Source: Linnemannia elongata
Lineage: Eukaryota; Mortierellomycota; Mortierellomycetes; Mortierellales; Mortierellaceae
Length of the DNA stretch: 64,000 nucleotides
NCBI GenBank assembly: GCA_036320915.1
Contig: JAXBDG010000012.1
Location: 496,001-560,000, forward strand
Direction of reading: 5' to 3'
The notes below the pieces were generated by a model. It searched no databases. It saw nothing but the letters and a program-made list of their open reading frames with translations, and was not told the DNA's origin. The translations under genes and the position numbers were made by a program. Each line of letters starts with the position of its first letter. The stretch's first letter is position 1. Positions 1-11,093 of this stretch are shown one piece after another.

Positions 1-362
1 AAGGAAATTAAACCAGACGCGAATGAAAGGAATTCTTCACATTATCTCCATCAATGGTAGCATTCTCCTTCCTAACAAAATCTCCAACAACCACTTGTCA
101 GCAGCGCATAAGTCCTTGGAGGTCCCATCCTTATATATGGCTAGCGAAGCGCCACACGGGCAGAAACCATCGCGCGTTATGCAGCCGTATCCTTGGATGT
201 CTTGTTCTTAGAAGAGTTACCAGAGGCTAAATGCGAGGAAATAAAGTAATGCGAGGAAATAATGAAAATGACAAGGAAATAAAGGAATTGGAAGGAAATA
301 ACAGAAATTCAATACCCTTGTATATGAAAGGTCAAACTCACATCATCACATATATCATTGAA
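1..362. other. Intergenic, no gene seen
   Basis: No convincing coding exon is visible. Around 231-300 there is a purine-rich imperfect repeat built on GAGGAAATAA-like units. The short open frame at 23-211 has no recognisable domain and is probably chance. Confidence 0.5.
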
Positions 363-434
363 AGCAAAGTCGCCCAGAGGAAGAGCGCTGGGCTCATAAC
401 CCAGAGGTCGGTGGATCGAAACCACCCTTTGCTA
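363..434 (+). tRNA. Initiator tRNA-Met (anticodon CAT)
   Basis: A complete cloverleaf can be drawn. The acceptor stem is AGCAAAG/CTTTGCT with discriminator A434. The anticodon arm is CTGGG-CTCATAA-CCCAG with anticodon CAT at 395-397, and the T arm is GGTGG-ATCGAAA-CCACC. Three features fit the eukaryotic initiator rather than the elongator: a first A-U acceptor pair, three G-C pairs at the base of the anticodon stem, and a T loop starting with A and carrying A at its end (AUCGAAA). No intron is present. T-runs downstream (from about 440) can end Pol III transcription. The initiator assignment rests on these identity elements as I know them. Confidence 0.93.
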
Positions 435-1883
435 CAAACTTTTATTCCGATTCTTTTTTCCACTTTTTTTTTGTTTTCTTTCCTTCCTTCCCTCTTCTTT
501 CTTTCGTCTTGTACTCATTCTTTGTCCTTCTTCCATCCATCCATCCATCATACCATTCCTTATTTCATATTCATTCATTGATTGCACTTTTCTTTTGCAC
601 ACACATATATACATAGCATACCCCTACATTCCTTCTACTTATACCCTCACTACACACACACTCCCTCGCTTGTCCTTTCGTCCTTGAGCCTTCGACTTCC
701 AACAACGCATCATGTCCCAAGGGCCTCCCAGGTAAACGCAACAATTGTAGTAGCAACACCAACAAACACCAGCCAGCCTCGATCGCTATCGCCACCTGGC
801 TGCCCAACCAACACCCTCCTTCCATCCAGAGTACCATACTTTAGGCTATAACTCACCTGCCTGACTCAGTCTGCCTTCTGCCCCGCATAACCCACTACCA
901 CCTCCCCGCAACACACGTACATACACACACACACAATCTCTCTTTTTCTCTCCCTCTCTTCTCTCTCTTTCTCTGTCTCTCTTTTTTATTGACACGCATT
1001 ACGTCGAAGAGCCAATCATGGCAAAAAGAAGGGTTATAAATGTACACAACATCATCATCAACAGCCTTTATTCTGTCGTCGGATAGACAGGAGAGAACAT
1101 AATGGGCATCTCTTTGTTGGTGGGTGGAGAGGGTAAACAAAGAGAAATCATGTTGACCAAAAGAAAATAGGGAACGAGCACCATAACAAAGGACACCACA
1201 ACCATCCAGCGACAAACAGGACAGGACGGCACAGAGCAGAATATGGAATTAATTAATGATGTTATTGTTCACTACCAGTCTCGCCCAAGTTGTCAACACT
1301 CCCCAATCCTCCTTTCGTCCGCCAACAAGTGCCAACTGAGCTGTTCAACAAAAGTCCGTTAGCAAAGTGAAAAAACAAGCAGACAGACAGGAGCGTGGAT
1401 GATAAAACGAATGGTCAATAGGTCAGAGGCTGAGAGAGACAGTTAAAGGATTTTGTTGTAGAAGACTGGACGAGATACCGCATGAATCATGGAGTGGCAG
1501 CAACTTTGTTTGAGGACTTATTTTTTGTACTTTCACTTCAGCACCACACCGCTTGACATGTTCCTTTTTTTTTTCTACCAAGAAGGAGACGGAGCGGGCG
1601 AGGGAGTGGAGGGGTGTCTTTTTCTTCAATGACTACGATGGAGATAGCCAGCTTGTTTCTTTAGTAGTGCTCACTCACACTCTACCTTCTTATAACCTGT
1701 CTTAGCCTCTGCGCTTTTATTCCTTTGCTAACCTCGTCTCTCTCTCCCCCTCTTTTCTCTCACTCTCTCTCCTTTTATGGGACCATGCACTTTTGCTCTC
1801 AAAACCACTCAACTACGACCTCAATAACAATAACAAAACAAAATCGACGAAAACTCGGACAATACCGCTTTCTCGACACACAG
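435..1883. other. Intergenic and NudE leader region
   Basis: Pyrimidine-rich DNA with a CT/GA-rich stretch near 930-990 and ATCC repeats near 535-550. No domain-bearing frame was found on either strand. The missing first exon of the downstream nudE-like gene must lie in its right part. One candidate is an ATG near 1631 whose reading phase fits the next exon, but its donor (GTTTCT) is weak. Confidence 0.45.
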
Positions 1884-3546
1884 ATTCACCAATATCAATG
1901 ATGAGCTCGACTATTACAAGAGTCATACAGAGGCGATCGAGCTTGAGCTCGCAGAAACCAAATTCGCCTTAGAAGAGTTTCAATTCTCGTCAAAGGAGCT
2001 GGAAGAAGAGCTGGAAAAAGAGATCGACTCAACGGAGCGCCGATACAACGAAATCAAGATTCGCAACGAAGCTATGCGTCAGGAAGTCGAAGAATGGAAG
2101 GTATGCTGCCGAATCAAAATGTCGTCTGTATATGTGTTTTCACCTGGGCAGCTGAGAAGAGGATAGGGATGAAAGAAAGAAAAGAGGGGTGAGGTAGGAG
2201 AAGCCCAAATGAGGAGTGCATACGCAGTCAATGGATCATCCAATCCACATGCCCTTCGCCTCCAACCTCACCTGGACTTATTCGCCAATAGTCATCAAAT
2301 GAACATGAACCAGCAACTCATATAATAGTCTTTTTCTTCTGTAAATAGGAAAAATACCACCAGTCAGTGAAGGAGTCGAATGTCAACATTAATCAATTGA
2401 CTCGCCAACTGGAGCAACTGCGTCAGCAAACAGAGAACTTCATCAAAAAGGAGCGGGAACTTGAACAGGACAATGACGATCTTGAGCGAACAGGAAGGTA
2501 AAGATCGAACCAGGGCAAACCTTGTCTCTAAAGATCTTACATTTATTACGTTTTGATCATGGGGCGCGTATCAGCGGCAGATGTGTATATCACATTCCTT
2601 ATGCCTAATGATGTTTATATCTTACCTTCGTGACATAATATTGTCTAGGGCTGCACAGTGGTCGCTTCAGGAGCTGGAGAGAAAGTACAATGTTGCACTG
2701 GAAAAGCAAGCCATGCTGGAGAACGAAGTGGTGGCCAAGACTGCACTCGCTGAAGAAGTTCAAAGGCTGAAAGACGAGCTTCGAGGTACAAACACACAAG
2801 ATAACCGATTAACCACTGAGTTTTATTTTCGCTGTCGTTCGTATCAGGAAAGGATTGGCATATCTGTCAAGCTAGGACAGAAACACTCACTCAGTTTCGT
2901 TTTTTTGATGTTTATAGATACAAACGTGGAGCTGGCAGTGATGAAGTCGAATCAAGCAACATTGAATACCTCGACAGCTAGCCTTAGCTCATACGGCGGA
3001 AGCACATCATCTCTGGCGGACCGCAAACCAACTGCCGCTGGAAGTAACGAAGCCATGCCTGCGATCCGGGCCAGACTTGCTAAGAGTGGAGCCATACTTC
3101 GTGCTTCGGGTGCGACAAGGCCTTCAGGATCTGGTCCAGGTTCCACACCTGGGCTTGGAACTCCACATCAAAACCCCGTTCTCATGGTTCAAGAGATGGT
3201 CGGCCGCGTCAAGGTAACTTGTGTATACATTTGCTGCGGTTCCTTTTCTTTCATTGTACATCAATAGCGTGCACTGTGCCCGACACTTGTTAATATTGTT
3301 CCACCAATTTCGTATCGTTCTCATATTTTACTGTGTTAGTCTTTGGAAGCGCGTTTGGTATCCTGCCGTTCTTTGGTGACGCCTCTCTTGCAGCCGCCTC
3401 CATCGTACTCGACCTCTATCCCTGTTTCAACGCGGTCCTCAGAACATGGAAGTCGGTCGGGATCACGACCAGGATCGCCTAGCAAATCGACTCTGACGAG
3501 TCCACGTGTTAGCAGGAGAACCTCCATGATTCAACAACAACATTGA
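1884..3546 (+). CDS. nudE: NudE/NDEL1-type nuclear distribution protein (5' exon not located)
   Basis: Predicted LIS1-binding coiled-coil protein that helps dynein move nuclei along microtubules. Five exons join in frame: 1884-2100, 2349-2497, 2649-2785, 2918-3213 and 3340-3546, giving at least 334 residues. The N-terminal part contains INDELDYYK, followed by EFQFSSKELEEELEKEI, which matches the conserved start of the NudE coiled coil (fungal forms have EEELAYYK and EFQ.SSRELE.ELEK). Heptad-rich helix continues for about 170 residues. The C-terminal half is Ser/Gly/Pro-rich and low-complexity, as in other NudE proteins, and ends in SRRTSMIQQQH. An in-frame stop at about 1821 with no ATG after it means a short upstream exon is missing; the acceptor CAG at 1881-1883 supports this. 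An ATG near 1631 would give an exon in the right phase but with a poor donor. Confidence 0.85.
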
Positions 3547-3876
3547 GTTTAAGGCAACGAAACCAGACGCGGAAACAGATATAGTTTTGTTCGAATGACA
3601 CTTGCATTTTTTTTTCAGCTCTCGTCTCAAGGCCGAATTTAGAGCCATTAGAAGATGAGCGTCACTCAAGGAAGCCATTTCTTCCTTGTAGATGTTCTTT
3701 TTCGTTTGTCATCGCTTCGAGCGTTATTTAATGTACTCACATTAACATTGTTTTTAAAAGACCGTTTTCATGTATTAGTAACAACTTCAAAATATAAATA
3801 ATAATGACCATTTTTATCAGTACGCCTGTTTATTTGTGCTTGCAAAGATGAGGGACGGGAGAGTACATGGTCGTGG
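3547..3876. other. Convergent 3' regions of nudE and prefoldin 4
   Basis: AT-rich spacer between two convergent genes. It contains TATAAATAATAAT near 3795, usable as a polyadenylation region. No gene seen. Confidence 0.5.
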
Positions 3877-4692
3877 TTAGTCCTTCTCGAGGTTGATGGC
3901 ATTGCCGAATCGTGCATAGAGGACCTTCTTAAGTCCGTCCATCTTCTCGACAGCCTCGTCCATCTGCGTCTTCAATCCTTCAATCTCCTGGTCGAGCTCC
4001 TCCTGTGATTTGCTGATACGCTCCTGTGCAGCCTCCAATGACAACGACACGAAAGCCTCTCCAATGCGGTACCTGGTGAGTTTTCATTTCAGAGGGAAGG
4101 ATAGTGGAGTAAGCAGGTATGTCGTTCCTTATTGTATAGTAATATACATTGTCATCTGGAATGGATGTCATTACGTGCTTGACCAGCAGGTACTTACTTG
4201 ACGGGCTCGTCCTCGTCTGCGAGTTCGAGCTCCATGGCAAGATCATCGAGATATTCCTTTTCAGTCTATTTGTGGCAGAAAAAATAAATAAATAAAAGAT
4301 CATATTTTGTTTTCATGAGTTAATACTGCATGACTTTGGGTGACGTGTATGCTCCTCCCACGATCCTAGTGGTTGCATGCTATCGTCGATGTGTGTTGTT
4401 GTTACCTTTTTACTTTCGTAGGCTTCCTCAAGGTCCTGAAGTTTTGCGTTGTATTTGCTGAAGGTATTGATGTTCTCCTGGTCCTGCCACGAGACTTGGA
4501 TATCGCCCTCCTCCTCGTCCTTTTCGAGCTATATGTTTCGTGTGGATTGAAAGATGAGACGAATTTTGAATTGTGTTAGCCGAAAGAAATACAGAGAAGG
4601 GTCCAGGGACGGCGTTGCCTCGTCCTTATTTCGTTGTAGTGCACTTGATGTTGATTGTTCATCCTCCTGTGGTTTGTATGTACCATGCGCAT
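3877..4692 (-). CDS. PFDN4: Prefoldin subunit 4
   Basis: Beta-type subunit of the hexameric prefoldin co-chaperone, which hands nascent actin and tubulin to the CCT chaperonin in the cytosol. Four exons on the minus strand (4692-4684, 4528-4406, 4265-4198, 4072-3877) total 396 nt and keep frame, giving 131 residues, the usual size. The start has DIQVSWQDQENINTFSKYNA, matching the conserved V.. (E/Q)DQ..IN.F motif. The middle reads YRIGEAFVSLSLEAAQERI (family: YQIGD.F..), and the end is LYARFGNAINLEKD, matching the terminal LYAKFG..INLE signature. Coiled coils flank a central hairpin. The nine-base first exon (encoding MRM) with donor GTACAT is the least certain part. Confidence 0.9.
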
Positions 4693-5021
4693 GGTGATTT
4701 GAGTGAGGTTGTAGATAGATGGAACGGATGTAAAGAATAAAAAAAGCAAAGACAGTTTGAGAACTGAACAGATGAATTCAAGTCAAAATTGCCTCTCCGC
4801 CCCTTAATCTAGCCTCAGTTCAAGACTTCAAAACAAGAGTGAACGAGCCTTTGTGTGGGAGCGGTAACTGTAACAAAGACCTTTGCTGGTCGACAGTGGC
4901 CTTGCTGGCGCCAAGCTTGGAGTCTTATGATTGCGCCGATCCAAGCAAGAAGCAAACCTGTCCCTTCTGATGGTATTTTATGGTATATATATTGGGAAGA
5001 GGTGGAAATAATCAAGGTGTG
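4693..5021. other. Spacer between prefoldin 4 and membrane-protein gene
   Basis: Promoter of the prefoldin gene and 3' region of the next minus-strand gene. No coding exon recognised. Confidence 0.4.
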
Positions 5022-5756
5022 CTATGACAGTGCCTGAGGCGCCTGAGGTTGCCGCGGCTTGACAGCCGTGCCAGCTGTGTTTCCGTCTCCAAAGGGATAG
5101 GGCGAGGGCTGCCAAGGCTTGGAGGGGTCGACAGTGATGGCGTCCGAAGGTGTCATCCCTCCCTTATTGATTGCGTTCGACGTAACCGTCGACCCAATGG
5201 CGAGTGCGACCGGAGGAGCAGGCTGAAGGGCAGGGTAGGGCGCATCCGAGAGTGAGGTTGCTGCCGCATACAGAGGGGGTGGAGACAGTATGCTTGGGGA
5301 GAAGGGAGCTGCCTGCAAATTGGTCTGCAACGGCTGAACTTGTTGTTGCTGCTGCTGCTGCTGTTGGAGAAAAGGTGTCTGTTGTGGTTGGATAAAAGGT
5401 GTTTGTTGTTGTTGGATAAAGGCTGGTTGTTGTGGCTGCATATAGGGGGTTTGCTGTCCAAGAGGAGGATAGAACTGCTGTTGCTGTTGCTGTTGCTGGA
5501 ACTGCAACATAGGGTCGGGGGCAAATCCTTGAGGATGAAGGTGAGGCTGAGGTTGGTAGTGGTTAAACTGTGCGGGCACTGGGGCTTGATAAGCATGCAT
5601 AGGGATAGGGGCTGGCTCGATGACGACCACGGACGACTGGGGTTTGCTTGCGGCGGCCGAGGCGGCGATGGCGGCGCGCCTCGCCCGGATGATGAAGACG
5701 ATGACGGAGACAAAGAGGAGGAATCCGATCCAGATCAGATGTCCGTAGAAATACAT
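5022..5756 (-). CDS. Single-pass membrane protein with Gln/Pro-rich tail, unknown function
   Basis: Intronless frame of 244 residues. The first about 25 residues (MYFYGHLIWIGFLLFVSVIV...) form one strongly hydrophobic segment followed at once by RARR, so a type III or signal-anchor topology with the tail in the cytosol is likely. The rest is low complexity: Ala-rich to residue 40, then Pro/Gln-rich with several poly-Q runs (around residues 85-150), and a Pro/Ser/Ala-rich C-terminus. Codon-like use through the non-repeat parts and a clean ATG directly after a non-coding leader support a real gene. No catalytic motif is visible. Similar short membrane-anchored Pro/Gln-rich proteins are common in fungi without known roles. 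Confidence 0.6.
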   Translation of the reverse strand: MYFYGHLIWIGFLLFVSVIVFIIRARRAAIAASAAASKPQSSVVVIEPAPIPMHAYQAPVPAQFNHYQPQPHLHPQGFAPDPMLQFQQQQQQQQFYPPLGQQTPYMQPQQPAFIQQQQTPFIQPQQTPFLQQQQQQQQQVQPLQTNLQAAPFSPSILSPPPLYAAATSLSDAPYPALQPAPPVALAIGSTVTSNAINKGGMTPSDAITVDPSKPWQPSPYPFGDGNTAGTAVKPRQPQAPQALS

Positions 5757-6057
5757 TGTTAGTAGGGTGGAGGAATGAAAGAATAAGGGGAGGGGGGAAA
5801 TTAGACAACGGTGGAGCGAAAGAGAAAGATGCGAGAAAAAAAGAAAAGTGTCGGTCTCACAAAAGACAAATGGTGTAAAAACAACCTAAAGAGTCGAACA
5901 TGAATGCGCAGTTTGTTGCACCTTGTTCCTAGCCTAAAAAGTCGACTCGAGGGGCATGTGGGTCAAGGCTCTTCCGAGGAGGTGCTTGTGCTTGTGCACC
6001 TTTTTAGCCAATCGCACTTAAAGTTATCAATTGGTATTATTATTGATTTAAAAATGA
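5757..6057. other. Spacer, no gene seen
   Basis: Leader of the membrane-protein gene and 3' end of the PPR gene. AT-rich near the PPR stop. No coding signal. Confidence 0.4.
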
Positions 6058-9000
6058 CTACATGCACCCGTGCGACGAGAGAGCCGCCGTATGGCCGGCA
6101 ATCGCCTCTTCAACAGGCTTGACCACAAGCTCCGGGTAGTGCTGGCTCCGCATCATCGCCAACGTACCATACGCTCGCTCCACCATATCATTCTCCAGAT
6201 ACGCCGACACCATGCTCTGAAACGTCGATGGCTCCTTGAGAATCGCGCCTCCATCCTTCGGCCCATAGGGGTCCTTCATCGCCCGGAATATCTCCTCGGC
6301 AGAATCAATGTCGTTCGCCTGTCCAAAGCCTCGAATCAGCGTGTTCTCAATGTATGTGCTCGACGGCTGTCCCGACGCTAGCAGCTCGTTCCGAACCTCT
6401 ACAGCTCGTCTTACATCACCGTTCGCAATGTAGCTCTCAATCAGGGACTGGTACGCTGGTCCCTTAGGCACAATCCCACTCTGGCGCATGTGGCCGAAAA
6501 CCGAAATCGCCGTGTTCACATCTCGATGCTCCACGCCATAAGCATGAATCAAAGCACTAAAATGCGCCTCGCTCGCCCTCACGGGTCCTCGTCGCAACGA
6601 TTGGATTAGGCGGTTTGCTTCGCCCAAGTCGTATGGTTGAATGCACGCAAAGGCTTCAATCAGCAACGTATACGTGTGCTCTGTCGGCGAGAGCTTGCGT
6701 CGCAGCATGTCGTCGTAATAGTCCAGTGCTGCATCCCGATCCTTCTTTTGACGAACATAAAACTGGATCATGGCGTTGTGGGGTCCTTGCCGGGGCTTGT
6801 ACTTGGGACTGGCGGTCATTTCCTTGAAGAGGTTGCGGGCCATTTCCTCGCTCCCAACTCGTGTGCAGGCGCTAATCAGTGTTCCGTAGGTGATGGCGTT
6901 GGGGCGGATGTCGTGCTTGATCATGTCATCGTAGACCTCCAAAACCCGCTCGATCTTACGGCCACGAGACAATTTTCCGATAACGACGTTGTAAAAAAAG
7001 ATGTTGGGCTTGATGTTGTGTCGCTTGACCTCCTCCAGTATCTTAAGCGCATCCAAAGCCTCGTCCACCGCCCCCGTGGTTGTAGCTATCAAAAGAGTCG
7101 CATATCCAGTCGCGTCTGGGAACTGTCCCAACTGAACAATGTCGTCGTAGTTCTTCTTGGCACTCGTCATATCACCCAAGGTAGCATTGGCGACAAGCAT
7201 GGCGTTGTAGACCTCGTACTCGGCAGCGCGGCGGTGGGTCCTGTCCTTGATCGCATCAATGGAACGCAAGGCGATGTGGTAGAGTTTGTGGTAGTTGGTT
7301 GCTCGTTCCTTCTCTCTCTTGGCGCAGACTTGAATGGTATCCGCAAGAGCCTGAGGACTAGGGAGTTGATCCTGCTTCATCATTTTGTCGATTTCCTCCA
7401 ACGCCACTGCCGCATAACCGGCCTTGCACGCACGTATAATATGCTCCGAAGGATCCCCATTGCGAAGGAGAACTGGCGCACTTGGGTTCGGTGAGACCTT
7501 GCGGCGATTCCGACTGCCATTGTTGTGCTCGCTCTGACAGCCACAAAGACTTTGCTGCTGGCAAGGTTGGTGTTGATGCTGGTGCTGATGTTGAGGCTGG
7601 TGCTGATGTTGAGGCTGGTGCTGATGTTGAGGCTGGTGCTGATGTTGAGACTGGTGTTGATGTTGGTGCTGGTGCTGGTGCTGGTGCTGTTGCTGGTGCT
7701 GTTGCTGTTGCTGGTGCTGCGACGTGGGCTGTTGAGGCAATGATTGCTGTTGTTGATATTGTTGAGGCTTGGAGGATTGAGGCACAGGATGCTGTTGTTG
7801 ACGCATGTGTGAATCAGGGCTCTGACTCTGATGATAAGAACTTCGTTGACGGGGAGTGGCAGACTGCAAAGTTGTTTCTTGTCCAGGTGTAAAATCCTCT
7901 GGGATAACGAGTTGGAATCCCGGATAAATCTCCTGTACTGCAGTGTCCCATGCCAGCTGTCCCGAATAGTCGCCGAGCTTAACAAAGGAAAGCGAAATTT
8001 TGGAGCAGGACTCCCAGCTCGGGATAATGCTCATCTCCTTGGCATCCAGCAAGATCTCGATGAGTTTTTTGTAGCGAGAGTAGGTCTTCGTGAGTGTTGC
8101 CTGTAGGGTAAGCAGAGTCTCGATATCAGTGCTGCTGAGCATAGCCCTGACGACAGAAAGGCCCGACGTCACCTTAAGCTCGCGGTAGCTCCTGAGCACC
8201 CCATCTGCAAAACCAGCCGACGCCAACAACCCATGTCTAGTTAATATATTTGACCGACGATGAGAAGTTAGTTGGTTTTCGACAAAGAGAGACGTTACAA
8301 GAACAGGGTCGAGTCTGATGTGATTCCAAGCACGAAGATAGCTCTTTTTTTCTTCTTACCTGTCGAGTAGTTTGGCAAGCGAGAGTGCTTGGATGAAATC
8401 GCTGCTGTGATTAGCAATATCCTTGGCCAGGGAAGTATAGGTGTTTTTTTGGCTGACTGATAGAGAGCGGCCTTGGGTATGATGGCAGTCGACAAGCATT
8501 ACCAGCGCGCGTTCGGCGTCCTGGGGATTATTCATGTCGAGAAACTGCGCAACGATCCGGTTTGAAAGAGCTGCGTCGGCATAGACGCCTTGGTGCTGCA
8601 TTTCTTGCAGGCAGGGGAAAATGGCACGGACATCCTGGCCATTGATGGCTTCCCAAGCGATCTTGGAGAGTTCGTCGTGCTTTGGCGGCTTAGCAGAGTT
8701 GGAGCTGTTGCTGCTTGGGGTATGTTGGCTGTGCTTTGAGTGTTGGCCTTGATGAAATTTGAGGTTGGGGTTGAGGGATGTCTGTATCTTGTGGTGGATG
8801 ATGGTGTTTTGAGCATTAGTGCCGGTGTTGTTGGTGCTGTAAAAAGAGTGGTTGTTAACGGTAGGGTTGTGGTTGTTGCTGCTGTTCTCCCGGCTGGCCT
8901 GGGAGGAAGAAAAGGAGCGAACTGGGTTGGAGGGGGCGTTTGCGGACACAGGTTGGGTGGTGCGGTGAGTCAGGGAAATGACTTGGTTCTTGGGGCTCGA

Positions 9001-9075
9001 GAGAGGCAAGAGTTGTTTGGACACGGACTGGCGGGTCAGAGCTCCAAGAAGAGCACCTGACTTGAGGTTTATCAT
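6058..9075 (-). CDS. Pentatricopeptide repeat (PPR) protein, probably mitochondrial
   Basis: Two exons (9075-8360 and 8236-6058) join in frame across a 123-bp intron, giving 964 residues. The N-terminus (MINLKSGALLGALTRQSVSK) is basic, hydroxylated and poor in acids, as expected for mitochondrial import. Residues about 360-460 are a low-complexity Gln/His tract, including copies of an 18-bp unit (near 7578-7650) encoding HQPQHQ-type repeats. Residues about 550-940 carry around ten degenerate 35-residue PPR motifs, for example NIKPNIFFYNVVIGKLSRG and DIRPNAITYGTLISACTRVG. PPR proteins bind organellar RNA and act in its maturation, stability or translation. Which transcript this one serves cannot be read from sequence. 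No C-terminal catalytic domain was found. Confidence 0.88.
7578..7650. repeat. 18-bp coding minisatellite in the PPR gene
   Basis: About four copies of GATGTTGAGGCTGGTGCT (plus strand), followed by shorter TGGTGCTGGTGC runs. On the coding strand it makes His/Gln/Pro repeats. Likely variable in length between strains. Confidence 0.8.
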
Positions 9076-9421
9076 TGTAGCAAACGGGTGGGGGTGGTGT
9101 AATTAATTCACTTTGAACTGCGTTGGGCAGAGGGACGATGCGCAGTCAGGTCCCCCTCGGCTGGTTCCTGGTTGACTGAGAGTTTCTTGGATTGATTTCG
9201 TCCCCTTGTTGGGCTGTTGTGTCGAGGGTACTTGTCTCTGTGTCGAATCGAGGTAGAGGAGAGGTTGTGCGGGAGGAGGATGATCCTGGTTTGATGGTGT
9301 TGTGAGGAGAGTTGATGAGAGAGAGGTTGATGAGAACACAAGATGTTTGTTTGTTGAGCAACAGAAAAGAAGGAAAAAAAAAAAAAAAAAAGAAAGAACC
9401 ACGTGATTTATGTCGTTGTAT
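9076..9421. other. Spacer between PPR and DPH5 genes
   Basis: PPR promoter/leader side and 3' region of DPH5. Contains an A-run near 9376-9392. Open frames here are antisense CT/GA-rich chance frames. Confidence 0.4.
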
Positions 9422-10380
9422 CTAAGACTCATAGTCGCGCTTGTAGATCTCATCGAATTTTGCCCGGTACTTTTCTGGGCAAAATCCACGGACCATTTCT
9501 GCCTCCATGACGTGCATCCTCCTTCCAATAATGACCAACGAGTGCAGGGGCTCGCCAAAGTCCTCCTCTACCAGCTGCTCCATCGTCCCCGACACAAACA
9601 GCTGCGTGGCAGTCCCCAGACGAACACATCCAATTGCAAGTGTCTCCGGTCCGTACGCGTTCTCCCCTCGCTTCTCCTCGATCTCAAGCATCTGTTCCAG
9701 GCAGGTGTTGACCGTCATAAACCTTGGAGGTTCATAGATCAGACGACCACGAGCCATGTTCTCCAGCGACTGCTCTTTGACCTTGATGTCAAGCAAACAA
9801 AGCGTATGCAGCCCAATGTCCCTGTTCTCCTTAACCCTAGGGTACCACGAGTCTGGTCTCCATGTCTCCGTGAACCAGACCATTGAAATTGTCTGACCGA
9901 AATTATAGAGCTGCAAGCCACAGGCGCCGATGGCGTTCATGATGGAGGCGTTGTGGATGGTCTCGACGGGGATGTTGAGTTCCTTTGCACGGATGACGAG
10001 GTCGGTGTGGGTGGTGGCGCCAAAAGGGTCGCCAACGACGAGGAAGGCTACGTTGACGTTTTGGGCGTTTGCTAGGATTGTGTCCGAGTCAGACTCGACC
10101 ATCTCACGGTCTGCTACCGTGACCGGCTTGTTGTAGAATGCTTCCTATATTTATAAAGGATAAATAATTAAATATCCGAGTGAGTGAGGTGTTGTAACTG
10201 TATCAGAAAAGAGGTAGGGAAGAAGTGGGAGCAGGAAAGACATACAAGCTTCTCCTTGTCGACCATAAGGATGGAGGTGTATGCTTCGAGGTAGATGCGT
10301 TCGCATGACCTGACGGCGTCGAGGCCCTTGACGGTGATGTCGCGTTCGTCCGAGAGTCCGAGTCCGATAACGTAAAGCAT
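9422..10380 (-). CDS. DPH5: Diphthine methyl ester synthase
   Basis: SAM-dependent methyltransferase that methylates the modified histidine of elongation factor 2 during diphthamide synthesis in the cytosol. Exons 10380-10246 and 10144-9422 join in frame to 285 residues, the same as the usual family length. The start [20 protein letters not shown] is the hallmark of the family. [14 protein letters not shown] carries the GDP.(G/F)AT.H motif of this class III methyltransferase fold. [20 protein letters not shown] and the [10 protein letters not shown] segment follow as in eukaryotic DPH5. It shares a 713-bp upstream region with the divergent GLTSCR1-domain gene. Confidence 0.95.
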
Positions 10381-10429
10381 GTTTGTGGGGGTGTTGTGAG
10401 AAGTAAAAGTGAGCAGCGTTGGGAAGGGC

Positions 10430-10464
<35 letters not shown>

Positions 10465-11093
10465 AACAAAGGTAAATACGATCCGAGACTGTCACAGTAA
10501 TCAGCTTTGATCGCCTGTACTGTGTGCCCTCATGTTTTCTAGTCTGCCCCCCCCCCCCCCCCCCCCCCCCCTCCCTCTCTCTCTCCCTATCGCCCAATCC
10601 GCCCTTTCTCGCCCTCTCGCCCTCCGCTTCCTCTCGACTCTGCCATCAATCCTCCTGTCCTCTCAAGTTTCGACAAACAATCTTCCCTTCTCATCTAAAC
10701 ATCTCTTACCTGTACCACACAGCCACTTTCAACTGAAGAAATAAACAACAACAGTAACAACAACACAAACCCACAGGAAGCCGCAACTCACATTGTCGCA
10801 GACGAAGGTACATCTAAATCGACCCTCCGTTGTTTAGCCTCTTGTTGGCCCTTTTTACTATTTGAACAGCTGTACCAGAGCACAATGAATAGCACAAACG
10901 AATCCATGTGCTGTTGCTACTCATATTAACTTTGTGTTTGTTGCTCTTGCCTCTATTTACCCATAGAAGTATTCGCCTCTAACGACATATTCTCTCACTC
11001 GCTGGACAAGAAGTAAACGTACGCGGCCGAGGAGAGCATTCCCCACGCCAATAATCTGCTGTTCTACCAGGGCACACTTCTTTCTCAGTCAAC
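10381..11093. promoter_or_regulatory. Bidirectional promoter region of DPH5 and GLTSCR1-domain gene
   Basis: Divergent intergenic region. It holds a run of about 32 A (10431-10462) and a run of about 25 C (10547-10571), then CT-rich leader sequence toward the plus-strand gene. A 5' UTR intron may exist between about 10,800 and 11,000. Core promoter elements were not identified. Confidence 0.5.

Noticed and set aside
6637..7892. Long plus-strand frames across the PPR gene
   Set aside because: They are antisense shadows of the PPR coding sequence and its Gln/His repeat.
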